Shown: positions 1 through 4,796 of the stretch, piece by piece
Numbering within the stretch: the first letter of the stretch is position 1
Layout of the letters: each line of letters begins with the position of its first letter
Origin: Actinomycetota bacterium
GTDB lineage: Bacteria > Actinomycetota > Rubrobacteria > Rubrobacterales > Rubrobacteraceae
Length of the DNA stretch: 6,207 nucleotides
Assembly (NCBI GenBank): GCA_020200675.1
Contig: JAIVIG010000155.1
Coordinates: 1 to 6,207 of the forward strand
Direction of reading: 5' to 3'
The notes under the pieces: generated by a model
Databases searched by the model: none
Told to the model about the DNA's origin: nothing
The model's input: only the letters and a program-made list of their open reading frames with translations
Position numbers and translations under genes: made by a program

Positions 1-183
1 GGGTGGTGCTGCAGCCGATCTTGTACGTAATGCACCAGCAACCGGCCGTGCTATGACAAACGACAAGATTGATCGTAGGGCAACTGTATATTTGACGCAG
101 GTACGTGTACCCGCATTAGTCGTCGTGAGAACGTGCCATAACTAACAAGGTAACTATCCCCTGACAGTAGGTGCCATCGTCTC
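1..183. other. Left-edge region, no supported gene
   Basis: I find no gene here that I can defend. On the plus strand a frame is open from position 2 to a TAA at 143-145, but its codons are AT-ending and unlike the neighbouring genes. On the minus strand a frame is open from about 114 to the left edge and would encode several Cys, but it has no start and is preceded by an in-frame TAA. A weak inverted repeat, ATCTTGT at 18-24 and ACAAGAT at 63-69, is present. The stretch could be the decayed end of a gene lying to the left. Confidence 0.4.
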
Positions 184-215
184 TTAACACGCCTGAACCG
201 GAATCAGGCTATAGT
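184..215 (+). promoter_or_regulatory. Candidate promoter with dyad in a long spacer
   Basis: TTAACA at 184-189 (-35-like) and TATAGT at 210-215 (-10-like) are separated by 20 bases. The spacer is almost exactly filled by the inverted repeat GCCTGA (191-196) / TCAGGC (204-209). A 19-20 base spacer occupied by a dyad is the layout of promoters controlled by MerR-family activators. That link is inference; no such regulator is in the window. Transcription would start near 222 and read into the lipoprotein gene. Confidence 0.35.
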
Positions 216-288
216 GAGGTGTGTGGAGAAGAGAATACCCTAGTTGCCTAACATGGCTCGTCGGGCAATGCGAGGGAAGGGTGTTGCG

Positions 289-714
289 GTGAGGCGCTCG
301 GCGTTATTGGTTCTGGTGGTCGCGCTGGTGGCGTTGCTCGCGGGGTGCGGCGGTGGAGAGGAAAACAAAGAGCTTACGGCCCCGACCGAGAAGACCGAGA
401 TAGTGGAGGAGACGACCGCGGCGACACAGGCTCCGCCGAGAGACGAAGAGGGAGCGGCGGCGGAGAGAGGCAAGGGCGGCGCGTCGAACACCATAATTAT
501 CGACCCCAACAGTACGGTTCCGCCGGACGAGCAGATCGAGTCCTTCAGGCTCGGTTGCCAGATGCTCAAGGCCCAACAAGTGGAGGGGCAGGAGGCCGTC
601 GACGCCTACTTCCAGGAGGCGAGCAACGCCAGCACGACGATGACGGAGGTTCTCTCAGCGCACGGGTACGAATGCACGGACGAGGAGGTCCGCGTGTGGC
701 AACGGCAGGATTGA
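289..714 (+). CDS. Small secreted lipoprotein, function unknown
   Basis: The protein is 141 aa if it starts at GTG 289. That start has GAGGGAAGG (272-280) 8 bases upstream and gives a textbook lipoprotein signal: MRR, a hydrophobic core, then LLAGC with the lipidated Cys at residue 20. A longer frame begins at TTG 244, with ATGs at 253 and 268, and would add 15 basic residues. TTG 244 also has GGAGAAGAG at 225-233, so it is not excluded. The mature protein opens with a polar, acidic, Pro/Ala/Thr-rich linker (about residues 21-75), typical of a tether to the membrane. A compact C-terminal part (about 80-141) follows, with two Cys (90 and 129) that could form a disulfide. I do not recognise the C-terminal family. 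No neighbour shares its transcript; a hairpin follows at 755-786. It is real as a lipoprotein; its role is unknown. Confidence 0.8.
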   Translation: MRRSALLVLVVALVALLAGCGGGEENKELTAPTEKTEIVEETTAATQAPPRDEEGAAAERGKGGASNTIIIDPNSTVPPDEQIESFRLGCQMLKAQQVEGQEAVDAYFQEASNASTTMTEVLSAHGYECTDEEVRVWQRQD

Positions 715-754
715 GCCTCTGTGTAAGGCGGTATCTTCTCGCGCTTGCGCGGCA

Positions 755-786
755 GCCGGGCGCACTCGAAAGGTTTCGAGCCCGGC
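755..786 (+). terminator. GC-rich hairpin, possible terminator
   Basis: GCCGGG (755-760) pairs with CCCGGC (781-786). Inside, CTCGAA (765-770) pairs with TTCGAG (775-780) around an AGGT loop, with CGCA (761-764) bulged on one side. It lies 40 bases after the lipoprotein stop. There is no T tract, so it would be a weak or non-canonical terminator. The T-loop-like GGTTTCGAG is not part of a tRNA: there is no acceptor or anticodon arm. Confidence 0.45.
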
Positions 787-1118
787 GATAGCGTGCGAAA
801 GCTCTGCGGCGTCACTTGGTCAAACTCGTTCGAACACAAATCATGGTGTGTGTCTGGACGCCCAGCACTATATGGCGTAGAGGTCGGACGTACATGGTGT
901 GATTTAGCCGATAAATAAGCCGATTTAGACGAAAGATGTGGTGCAGCTTTAACCTTACACATCTTAACATTGCTTCATCTTGTAGCCCCTTTCCAGGGTC
1001 TTTATTGTTCAGTTATTGGGACGCATCGGGCCACGCTCCTTCGTGGAGGGGGACTTGACGGGGGGCCTGGTCCGGTGCACCAGATCGCTGTAGGAGATTT
1101 GAGGGGGGGTAGTGCATC
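787..1118. other. Intergenic region upstream of the Trp-rich gene
   Basis: I see no gene. The region includes an AT-rich part (about 900-1020) with GATTTAG repeated at 901-907 and 922-928, and AGCCGAT at 906-912 and 918-924. It also has a small hairpin CCACG-CTCCTT-CGTGG near 1032-1047 and a CTGGT/ACCAG hairpin near 1067-1083. A promoter for the downstream gene is probably in the AT-rich part, but no clear -35/-10 pair stands out. Confidence 0.4.
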
Positions 1119-1538
1119 GTGGAGCGCGTCTTTTCGCGACGTTGGTTGGTTCTTGTGTTCGCCATAATCGCCATAGGGACCCTGGCCGGTACCGGTTCGT
1201 TGGCTGCGGCGGATGAAGATTTTGAAGGACCGGAAAGCGAACTCGATGAGTGGGGATACTTACCGGATTGGTGGGACGGACCGGGAAGCGAAGACGGGCC
1301 GAAAAGCGAAGACGGACCTGGGGAGGAGGCGGGACCCCAATGCTCTCCCGAGTGGCTTATGGAATGGTATCTGTGGGAGGACCCCAATGACGAAGAAGAT
1401 TGGTGGTACTTCTGGTGGTACAAGTGGTGCCAAACCCCCGGCGAAGAGGACTGGGTCAAATCGTATGGCGATTGGGAGTGGTGGGGCCCCACCGGTGAGG
1501 ATGCGGTAGACGAGTTGTTGGAGGGATGGTCCGGATAG
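1119..1538 (+). CDS. Secreted acidic tryptophan-rich protein, unknown
   Basis: The protein is 139 aa from GTG 1119, preceded by the purine run GAGGGGGGG (1101-1109) 9 bases upstream. Residues 1-31 form a signal peptide: SRRWLV (6-11, resembling a twin-arginine motif), a hydrophobic stretch, and an AAA-D cleavage site near 31/32. The predicted mature part, about 108 aa, has 16 Trp, roughly 35 Asp/Glu and only 3 Lys, so it is very acidic and aromatic. Many Trp come in pairs or near-pairs (DWW, DWWYFWWYKW, EWWG), and there are two Cys (75 and 103). Near the N-terminus are short GPxSED repeats encoded by 18-bp DNA repeats. I know no family with this composition. It could be a cell-surface or extracellular binding protein, but that is inference. 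A very strong hairpin lies 24 bases after the stop. The reading frame is convincing: signal peptide, ribosome binding site and terminator agree. Confidence 0.75.
   Translation: MERVFSRRWLVLVFAIIAIGTLAGTGSLAAADEDFEGPESELDEWGYLPDWWDGPGSEDGPKSEDGPGEEAGPQCSPEWLMEWYLWEDPNDEEDWWYFWWYKWCQTPGEEDWVKSYGDWEWWGPTGEDAVDELLEGWSG
1224..1328 (+). repeat. 18-bp repeats coding GPxSED
   Basis: Copies lie at 1224-1241, 1275-1292, 1293-1310 and a diverged one at 1311-1328. The consensus begins GA(C/A)GGACCG and ends AAGCGAA. They are in frame with the Trp-rich protein and encode acidic GPxSE(D) units. Three are contiguous; the first stands 33 bases upstream. Confidence 0.75.
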
Positions 1539-1561
1539 GTCTCAGCCCTTGCGGGACTAAA

Positions 1562-1597
1562 GCGGTTTGCGGAAGGATCTATCCTTCCGCAAACCGC
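1562..1597 (+). terminator. 17-bp perfect hairpin after the Trp-rich gene
   Basis: Arms 1562-1578 (GCGGTTTGCGGAAGGAT) and 1581-1597 are exact reverse complements with only CT between them; in RNA the loop would be about 4 bases. It starts 24 bases after the stop codon. No T tract follows directly, but a T-rich loop and TTTT occur in the adjacent repeat array. The best reading is a strong terminator, probably working in both directions between convergent genes. Confidence 0.7.
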
Positions 1598-1600
1598 GCC

Positions 1601-1672
1601 GTCAGCCGTCAGCCATCAGCGGTCAGCTTTTTGTTCTTGCTGATTGCTGAACGCTGATGGCTGATAGCTTTT
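1601..1672. repeat. Inverted array of TCAGC heptads
   Basis: Four 7-bp units of the form (G/A)TCAGCN at 1601-1628 are followed by a T-rich loop (about 1628-1638). Four units of the form GCTGANN, ending GCT, follow at 1639-1669, then TTTT to 1672. The right half is the reverse complement of the left in its conserved core, so the whole can fold into a long imperfect hairpin with G-T pairs. Similar GCTGATGGCTGATAG-type arrays occur between genes in many bacterial genomes, from memory. It may act as a second terminator. Confidence 0.7.
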
Positions 1673-1752
1673 GCAGAAACGTGTTGCCTAGCGTGCTTAT
1701 CGGATGAGAAACAGCGCTTATCCCCGGTCCCAACGCATAAAGATTAGCGAAG

Positions 1753-1770
1753 CTGCAAACGTGTTTGCAG
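1753..1770. promoter_or_regulatory. Perfect 8-bp palindrome, operator-like
   Basis: CTGCAAAC (1753-1760) and GTTTGCAG (1763-1770) are exact reverse complements around GT. It looks like a repressor-binding dyad, but it lies between two convergent genes where no promoter is expected, so the role is uncertain. Confidence 0.3.
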
Positions 1771-1846
1771 GAAGCCAACCTCTCGGCAGTTCGATGAATA
1801 GAGGTAAGAAAAGGGCCAGAGACCCGATCAGGACCCCGGCCCCCTA

Positions 1847-1864
1847 CGTAGCGCTTCTGCTACG
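1847..1864 (-). terminator. Weak hairpin after the RTX-like gene
   Basis: CGTAGC (1847-1852) and GCTACG (1859-1864) pair around a 6-base loop, 39 bases past the stop of the minus-strand gene. No T tract on the minus strand. It is a possible terminator only. Confidence 0.3.
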
Positions 1865-1902
1865 CCTCGCTATCCCGCGAAGACGGTCATATCCCGCTCT
1901 TC

Positions 1903-2307
1903 CTACACAAAGGTCACGGTCCTTATAACCCTCTCGCAGCCGACGGTCGTGTCTAGCGAGACGACGCTGTTCTGGTCCCTGAATACGTCGATGTACGCCG
2001 TATCCCTATCGCTGCCGCAGTAGATCTTGTCGCGGGTGTCCCCGTCGTTGGCGAAGACCACGTCCCTCCCCGGACCGCTGACCACCGTGTCGGCGTCGTC
2101 TCCGGCACGGGCGGCGTTGACGCGGTCGTTGCCGGCCCTAGCGTAGATCTCGTCGTGTACGCTCCCGTCGCGCTCCCCGATCGTGTCGTCTTTCTTGGTG
2201 CCGATGCAGGGGACGGTGGAGCACACGAACGACGCCGCGGCCGCGGCGCCCGCGAACAGGCCGAGGAGCAGCGCCCCTACTATCACTAGAGATAAGGCCC
2301 TCTTCAC
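1903..2307 (-). CDS. Secreted RTX-like calcium-repeat protein
   Basis: The protein is 134 aa from GTG 2307. On the minus strand AGGAAGGAG (2314-2322) lies 6 bases upstream. Residues 1-25 are a signal peptide (KR, hydrophobic core, AAAAA cleavage region). From about residue 36 the sequence shows degenerate nine-residue units of the hemolysin-type calcium-binding (RTX) kind: GTKKDDTIG (36-44), RAGNDRVNA (57-65), GPGRDVVFA (78-86) and GSDRDTAYI (98-106). In this family such repeats fold into a beta-roll that binds calcium through Gly/Asp turns. There are four Cys (29, 34, 97, 124), and the end has the form DTTVGCERV. I know Cys-containing short RTX-like secreted proteins mainly from Rubrobacter-type actinobacteria (from memory). 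The repeats are few and degenerate, so calcium binding is plausible but unproven. Probably extracellular or wall-associated; target unknown. Confidence 0.75.
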   Translation of the reverse strand: MKRALSLVIVGALLLGLFAGAAAAASFVCSTVPCIGTKKDDTIGERDGSVHDEIYARAGNDRVNAARAGDDADTVVSGPGRDVVFANDGDTRDKIYCGSDRDTAYIDVFRDQNSVVSLDTTVGCERVIRTVTFV

Positions 2308-2361
2308 CTTCTACTCCTTCCTCTCGTAGGGCGGGACGTCAGTAGTGGGCGCCTCGCCCGT

Positions 2362-2391
2362 TACATATCCTACATATAGCGCATACCTCAA
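2362..2391 (-). promoter_or_regulatory. Candidate promoter of the RTX-like gene
   Basis: Read on the minus strand, TTGAGG (2386-2391) and TATGTA (2362-2367) are 18 bases apart, close to the vegetative -35/-10 layout. They lie about 55 bases upstream of the GTG start. Confidence 0.4.
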
Positions 2392-2602
2392 CCGAGGAGA
2401 TCGCAAGGGTCGCGCGACACCGCCACCGAAGGAATAGACGAAGCTATGGACTAGCCGGAAGCCTAGTCTCCGAGAAGCCATCTTCTAGGCGATTGGGTGA
2501 ATAAGAGGCACCTACCCCTAGCTCTAGGTGCAAGCTACTTAGTTTTGTAACGCAGGGAATTATAGTGAAATATAATTCCCCTACCCAGACGCTGGAGGAG
2601 AG
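2392..2602. other. Hairpin-rich, CTAG-rich divergent intergenic region
   Basis: No gene is seen. Inverted repeats are GACTAG (2449-2454)/CTAGTC (2463-2468), GCCTAG (2461-2466)/CTAGGC (2485-2490), GCACCTA (2508-2514)/TAGGTGC (2525-2531) and an AT-rich palindrome at 2555-2580. The first two share bases and cannot form together. The tetramer CTAG, usually rare in bacteria, occurs five times between 2451 and 2527. The stretch may be an untranslated leader for the small membrane protein, or debris of inserted elements: 2462-2480 matches the IS left flank at 17 of 19 bases. Confidence 0.45.
2545..2580 (+). promoter_or_regulatory. AT-rich palindrome overlapping a -10 box
   Basis: GGGAATTATA (2555-2564) and TATAATTCCC (2571-2580) are perfect 10-bp arms around GTGAAA. 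The right arm contains a consensus TATAAT (2571-2576). TTGTAA at 2545-2550 is a possible -35, with a long 20-base spacer. The site ends 22 bases before the next ATG. A repressor bound here would block the promoter; this is inference from position and symmetry. Confidence 0.45.
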
Positions 2603-2800
2603 ATGCTTATACATCCCAGTGAACTAGCGAGCCTCATAGGGGTAGTGCTTGCCCTTACAGGTGTGGTCCTCACCGTGATACAGCTTCTACGCAAGTCAGG
2701 CCGGTTCAATCTCACCCTTGCAGCGACCCTGCCTGGCCTCGTTCTAGTCGGCTTAGGCGTGATATTGCTGGTCGTTGGTGCCAATACCGCACCGGGGTAA
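2603..2800 (+). CDS. Small two-helix membrane protein
   Basis: The protein is 65 aa from ATG 2603, with GGAGG (2594-2598) 4 bases before the start, rather close but purine-rich throughout (GGAGGAGAG). Two hydrophobic helices are clear: about residues 9-29 and 38-60. They are joined by a short basic loop, RKSGR (30-34). By the positive-inside rule the loop would be cytoplasmic and both ends outside. The N-terminus has a His and Glu but no lipobox, and the product is too short for an exported enzyme. I do not recognise a family. It is likely single-gene: the gene upstream is divergent and the IS transposase downstream is convergent. The palindromic promoter in front suggests it is regulated. 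Small hydrophobic hairpin proteins include toxins, regulators of membrane complexes and plain unknowns; nothing here decides between these. Confidence 0.65.
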   Translation: MLIHPSELASLIGVVLALTGVVLTVIQLLRKSGRFNLTLAATLPGLVLVGLGVILLVVGANTAPG

Positions 2801-2812
2801 TGACACCGTAAC

Positions 2813-2839
2813 GGCCGCATCGTAAAAAGAGAAGCGGCC
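2813..2839 (+). terminator. Possible hairpin after the membrane protein
   Basis: GGCCGC (2813-2818) pairs with GCGGCC (2834-2839) across a 15-base A-rich loop, shortly after the stop codon. No T tract, so only a weak candidate. Confidence 0.3.
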
Positions 2840-2866
2840 CAAGGAAGTTGCCACCAGCCCCGTTGG

Positions 2867-2879
2867 AGTTTTCGAGAAT
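2867..2879 (+). repeat. 13-bp repeat AGTTTTCGAGAAT, copy 1
   Basis: It is identical to 5592-5604. It lies 19 bases left of the outer box of the IS left end, while the second copy abuts the right side of the MITE. It may be a target-site feature or residue of an older element. Confidence 0.5.
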
Positions 2880-2886
2880 GTCGATT

Positions 2887-4488
2887 CTAAGAAACCTGGT
2901 TTCCGAGAAGCCACCCAGGGTGTTGAAAAACCCTCGCTGGACGCCGAGAGCCTCTGTCGCGATGTCTGCGAACGCCATAGAACTTGTATGGGTTGGGAGC
3001 CGGCGGGCGCAGGGCAGCCACCTGCGCCGGTCGCTTCGGGCCTCTGTGGCCGTAGGTGAGCAGCCCCTTGGTGTTCTGTCCCGCGGCGATGAGCAGGACT
3101 TCGCTGTTCACCTTCTCCAATCTGCGCAACCGGAATCTCCTCGACCCATGCCAATCCTTGGCCTCGCCGAAGAGAGGTTCAACCCACACCTGGCGCTTCC
3201 TTAACGCTTTGCGGTAGGGCTCAGTGTCTCGGTAGCCGCGCACCCTTTCGAGGTACTCCTCCTCGAAACTGCGTCTTATCCAGCGTCCCTTCTTGCTCTT
3301 CGTGCAGCGGCACTTGAGGGGACACACGTTGCAGGCGGAGGGCCTGGCAGCGTACCTGATGGATCTCTCCTTGTAGTCGTGGCCTTGGCGGCGCAGGGTC
3401 TCGCCTTGGAGGCAGATGTAGAGATCCTTTTCGGCGTCGTAAACAAACTCGTTCATACTAAGCAGGGGACCACGTTCGTCATGGTTGGGCAGCACTATGT
3501 AGGCGCGTATGCCGGCCTTCTCCACGGCCGCCACGTTCTCTACGGTGCCGTAGGCTGCATCGCCGGTGACCGAGTGTGGTCGTAAACGCCAACGGAACCG
3601 GCTTCTAAAGAGAAGCTCTAGCATCGGCAGGTTCTCGGTGACCTCCGCGGGCGTCACGAGTGCATCCAGGATTACTCGTGCCTTACCCCCATCCACCACG
3701 TAGTGCGTCAGGTATCCAAGCCTGCTTGAGCCTTTCTTCTTGTGCTGCATCGGCGAGGCATCCGGATCGGTGGCGCTCACCCTGAGGTCTGCTATTCGCG
3801 TGTAGCCCCACCGGACCACCTCTCGCTGCTGGCGTCCGCACTTGGCGATCCAACGGTGACGACTCGCATTCGTCTGCGCAAGCGCTTCCCTCTCCAAGCC
3901 GGCGGGTCCCATGATGGCGATCTCCGATTCACTTCCAGCTTGTACGGTACGCACTGCCTCGGGAAAGATGTCCGCCAGGTGCTCCTCGATCCGGTCCTCC
4001 ACTGCTACCAACCGTGGCCCCATCGAGTCGAAGGAGGCGTTGGCCTCGACCTTGGTAGCATCGAAGTACAACTCCTTCCCCCATACCAGCCCCGCCTCAA
4101 AGCACTCCTCCACGATCCTCTCGAAGAAGCGCCGGAAGATCTCCAAACCGTAACGCTCGCGAATGCGCGTGAGGCTGGAGTGGTCCGGGAGAGGTTCGTT
4201 GAGGTCGTAGCCCAAGAACCATCGGATGCTCAAGCGGTCGGCGGCAACCTCCATAAGCCGACGCTCAGAGCGGATGTCCTCGAAGAACATCACCAGCTGC
4301 AAGCGAAAGAAGACCACCGGGTCAACGCTCGGACGGCCCGAGCAGGCGTAGCGATCCTCCACGATGTCCCTGACGAACGAGAGGTCCAGTTTTCGATCTA
4401 GGCGGCGGTAGAAGTTCTCCTTCGGGACAAGCTCTTCGAGCGAGAGGTTAGGTAGCGGGGCGAAGTTGCGGATCTTGGTGCCCATCAT
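2887..4488 (-). CDS. IS1182-family DDE transposase
   Basis: This enzyme cuts and joins the IS ends. I start it at ATG 4488 (533 aa; ATG 4485 is nearly equivalent). AGGAGGAG lies 10 bases upstream and the protein then begins MMGTKIRNFAP as family members do; the open frame extends to 4563 without such support. Residues about 45-105 match the N-terminal transposase domain called DUF772 (SVDPVVFFRLQL; PDHSSLTRIRERYG). The DDE catalytic set appears complete: Asp143 in YFDATKVEANAS, Asp310 in TGDAAYG and Glu437 in VEPLFGEAK. A Cys cluster, CNVCPLKCRC (386-395), may bind metal. There is no internal stop or frameshift, so the gene looks active. Its last codons run through the IS left end (HPGW lies in the inverted repeat) and stop in flanking DNA at 2887-2889, so the extreme C-terminus depends on the insertion site. 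Promoter is probably within 4490-4596. Confidence 0.9.
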   Translation of the reverse strand: MMGTKIRNFAPLPNLSLEELVPKENFYRRLDRKLDLSFVRDIVEDRYACSGRPSVDPVVFFRLQLVMFFEDIRSERRLMEVAADRLSIRWFLGYDLNEPLPDHSSLTRIRERYGLEIFRRFFERIVEECFEAGLVWGKELYFDATKVEANASFDSMGPRLVAVEDRIEEHLADIFPEAVRTVQAGSESEIAIMGPAGLEREALAQTNASRHRWIAKCGRQQREVVRWGYTRIADLRVSATDPDASPMQHKKKGSSRLGYLTHYVVDGGKARVILDALVTPAEVTENLPMLELLFRSRFRWRLRPHSVTGDAAYGTVENVAAVEKAGIRAYIVLPNHDERGPLLSMNEFVYDAEKDLYICLQGETLRRQGHDYKERSIRYAARPSACNVCPLKCRCTKSKKGRWIRRSFEEEYLERVRGYRDTEPYRKALRKRQVWVEPLFGEAKDWHGSRRFRLRRLEKVNSEVLLIAAGQNTKGLLTYGHRGPKRPAQVAALRPPAPNPYKFYGVRRHRDRGSRRPARVFQHPGWLLGNQVS

Positions 4489-4596
4489 GGTGGCGCATCT
4501 CCTCCTGCGACAGGAACGAGGGAGGATCATGCTACCGACACTTGTGTCACTCCTCCAGCGCACACTCCCATCCGAAGGGCGTTTGTCAACACGCTG
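2916..4596 (-). mobile_element. IS1182-family insertion sequence
   Basis: The core ends are CAGGGTGTTGAAAAAC (2916-2931) and, inverted, CAGCGTGTTGACAAAC (4581-4596), 14 of 16 bases identical. Outside each core end, 9-10 bases further out, is a second conserved box: TTTCCGAGAAG at 2900-2910 and, inverted, TGCCGATAAG at 4601-4610. The element may therefore really run from about 2898 to 4612. No convincing target duplication is visible at either choice of boundary, which could mean an old insertion, rearranged flanks or a different boundary. The single gene inside encodes the transposase on the minus strand. The element separates the small membrane protein from the cupin gene and does not visibly interrupt a gene. 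Confidence 0.75.
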
Positions 4597-4612
4597 GCTG
4601 CTTATCGGCAGT

Positions 4613-4796
4613 TCGGTGCATAGCGCTAGTAGCCGGTCCCATACAGGGGGTACCGTACCGGGGTTAGGGCCGTCTTCAAAGTATTATGTGATAGTTAGCG
4701 GGAGTACGGTCCGGTGAGGTGATCGGAGGTGCGGCTGGTTTCACTCTATGGCATCCTTACAGGTGGGAACGCGAGTGAGGGAAAGGAGTTTGTTTA
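4613..4796. other. Upstream region of the cupin gene
   Basis: No gene is seen. TATTAT at 4682-4687 is a -10-like hexamer without a good -35. GGTAC-C-GTACC (about 4649-4659) is a small palindrome, and CCGTAC/GTACGG recurs inverted about 50 bases on. The end carries the cupin ribosome binding site AAAGGAG (4782-4788). Confidence 0.35.

Larger units (their letters stand above)
1673..1902. other. Convergent intergenic region, no gene
   Basis: No supported gene; the open frame at 1704-1928 has no ribosome binding site and runs antisense into the RTX-like gene. It holds a perfect palindrome CTGCAAAC-GT-GTTTGCAG at 1753-1770 and a related half-match GCAGAAACGTGTTGC at 1673-1687. A hairpin is at 1847-1864. 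Confidence 0.5.

Noticed and set aside
244..288. Longer N-terminus of the lipoprotein starting at TTG 244
   Set aside because: The GTG at 289 has a better-spaced ribosome binding site and yields a clean lipoprotein signal; the extra 15 residues are not typical. It is not fully excluded.
240..579. Open frames on the minus strand opposite the lipoprotein
   Set aside because: They are shadows of a GC-rich gene, with no ribosome binding site and low-complexity translations.
772..786. T-loop-like GGTTTCGAGCCCGG suggesting a tRNA
   Set aside because: No acceptor, D or anticodon arms surround it; it is explained by the hairpin at 755-786.
815..845. GTTCGAAC as an SOS (LexA) box
   Set aside because: It lacks the paired half-sites at the required spacing of the known actinobacterial box.
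606..962. 118-residue minus-strand frame
   Set aside because: It overlaps the lipoprotein 3' end and intergenic DNA, with no start signal and no coherent protein features.
1013..1492. 159-residue minus-strand frame rich in Ser/Pro/His
   Set aside because: It is the antisense of the Trp-rich gene, whose signal peptide, ribosome site and terminator are convincing.
1601..1672. Heptad array as a CRISPR
   Set aside because: The units are 7 bp and contiguous with no unique spacers, so it is not a CRISPR array.
1704..1928. 74-residue plus-strand frame
   Set aside because: No ribosome binding site; it runs into the antisense of the RTX-like gene and has no recognisable features.
3742..4401. 219-residue plus-strand frame inside the IS
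   Set aside because: It is antisense to the transposase, which shows full family motifs.
4489..4563. Transposase start at 4563
   Set aside because: The added 25 residues are Arg-rich and lack a ribosome binding site; family members start near MGTKIRNFAP.
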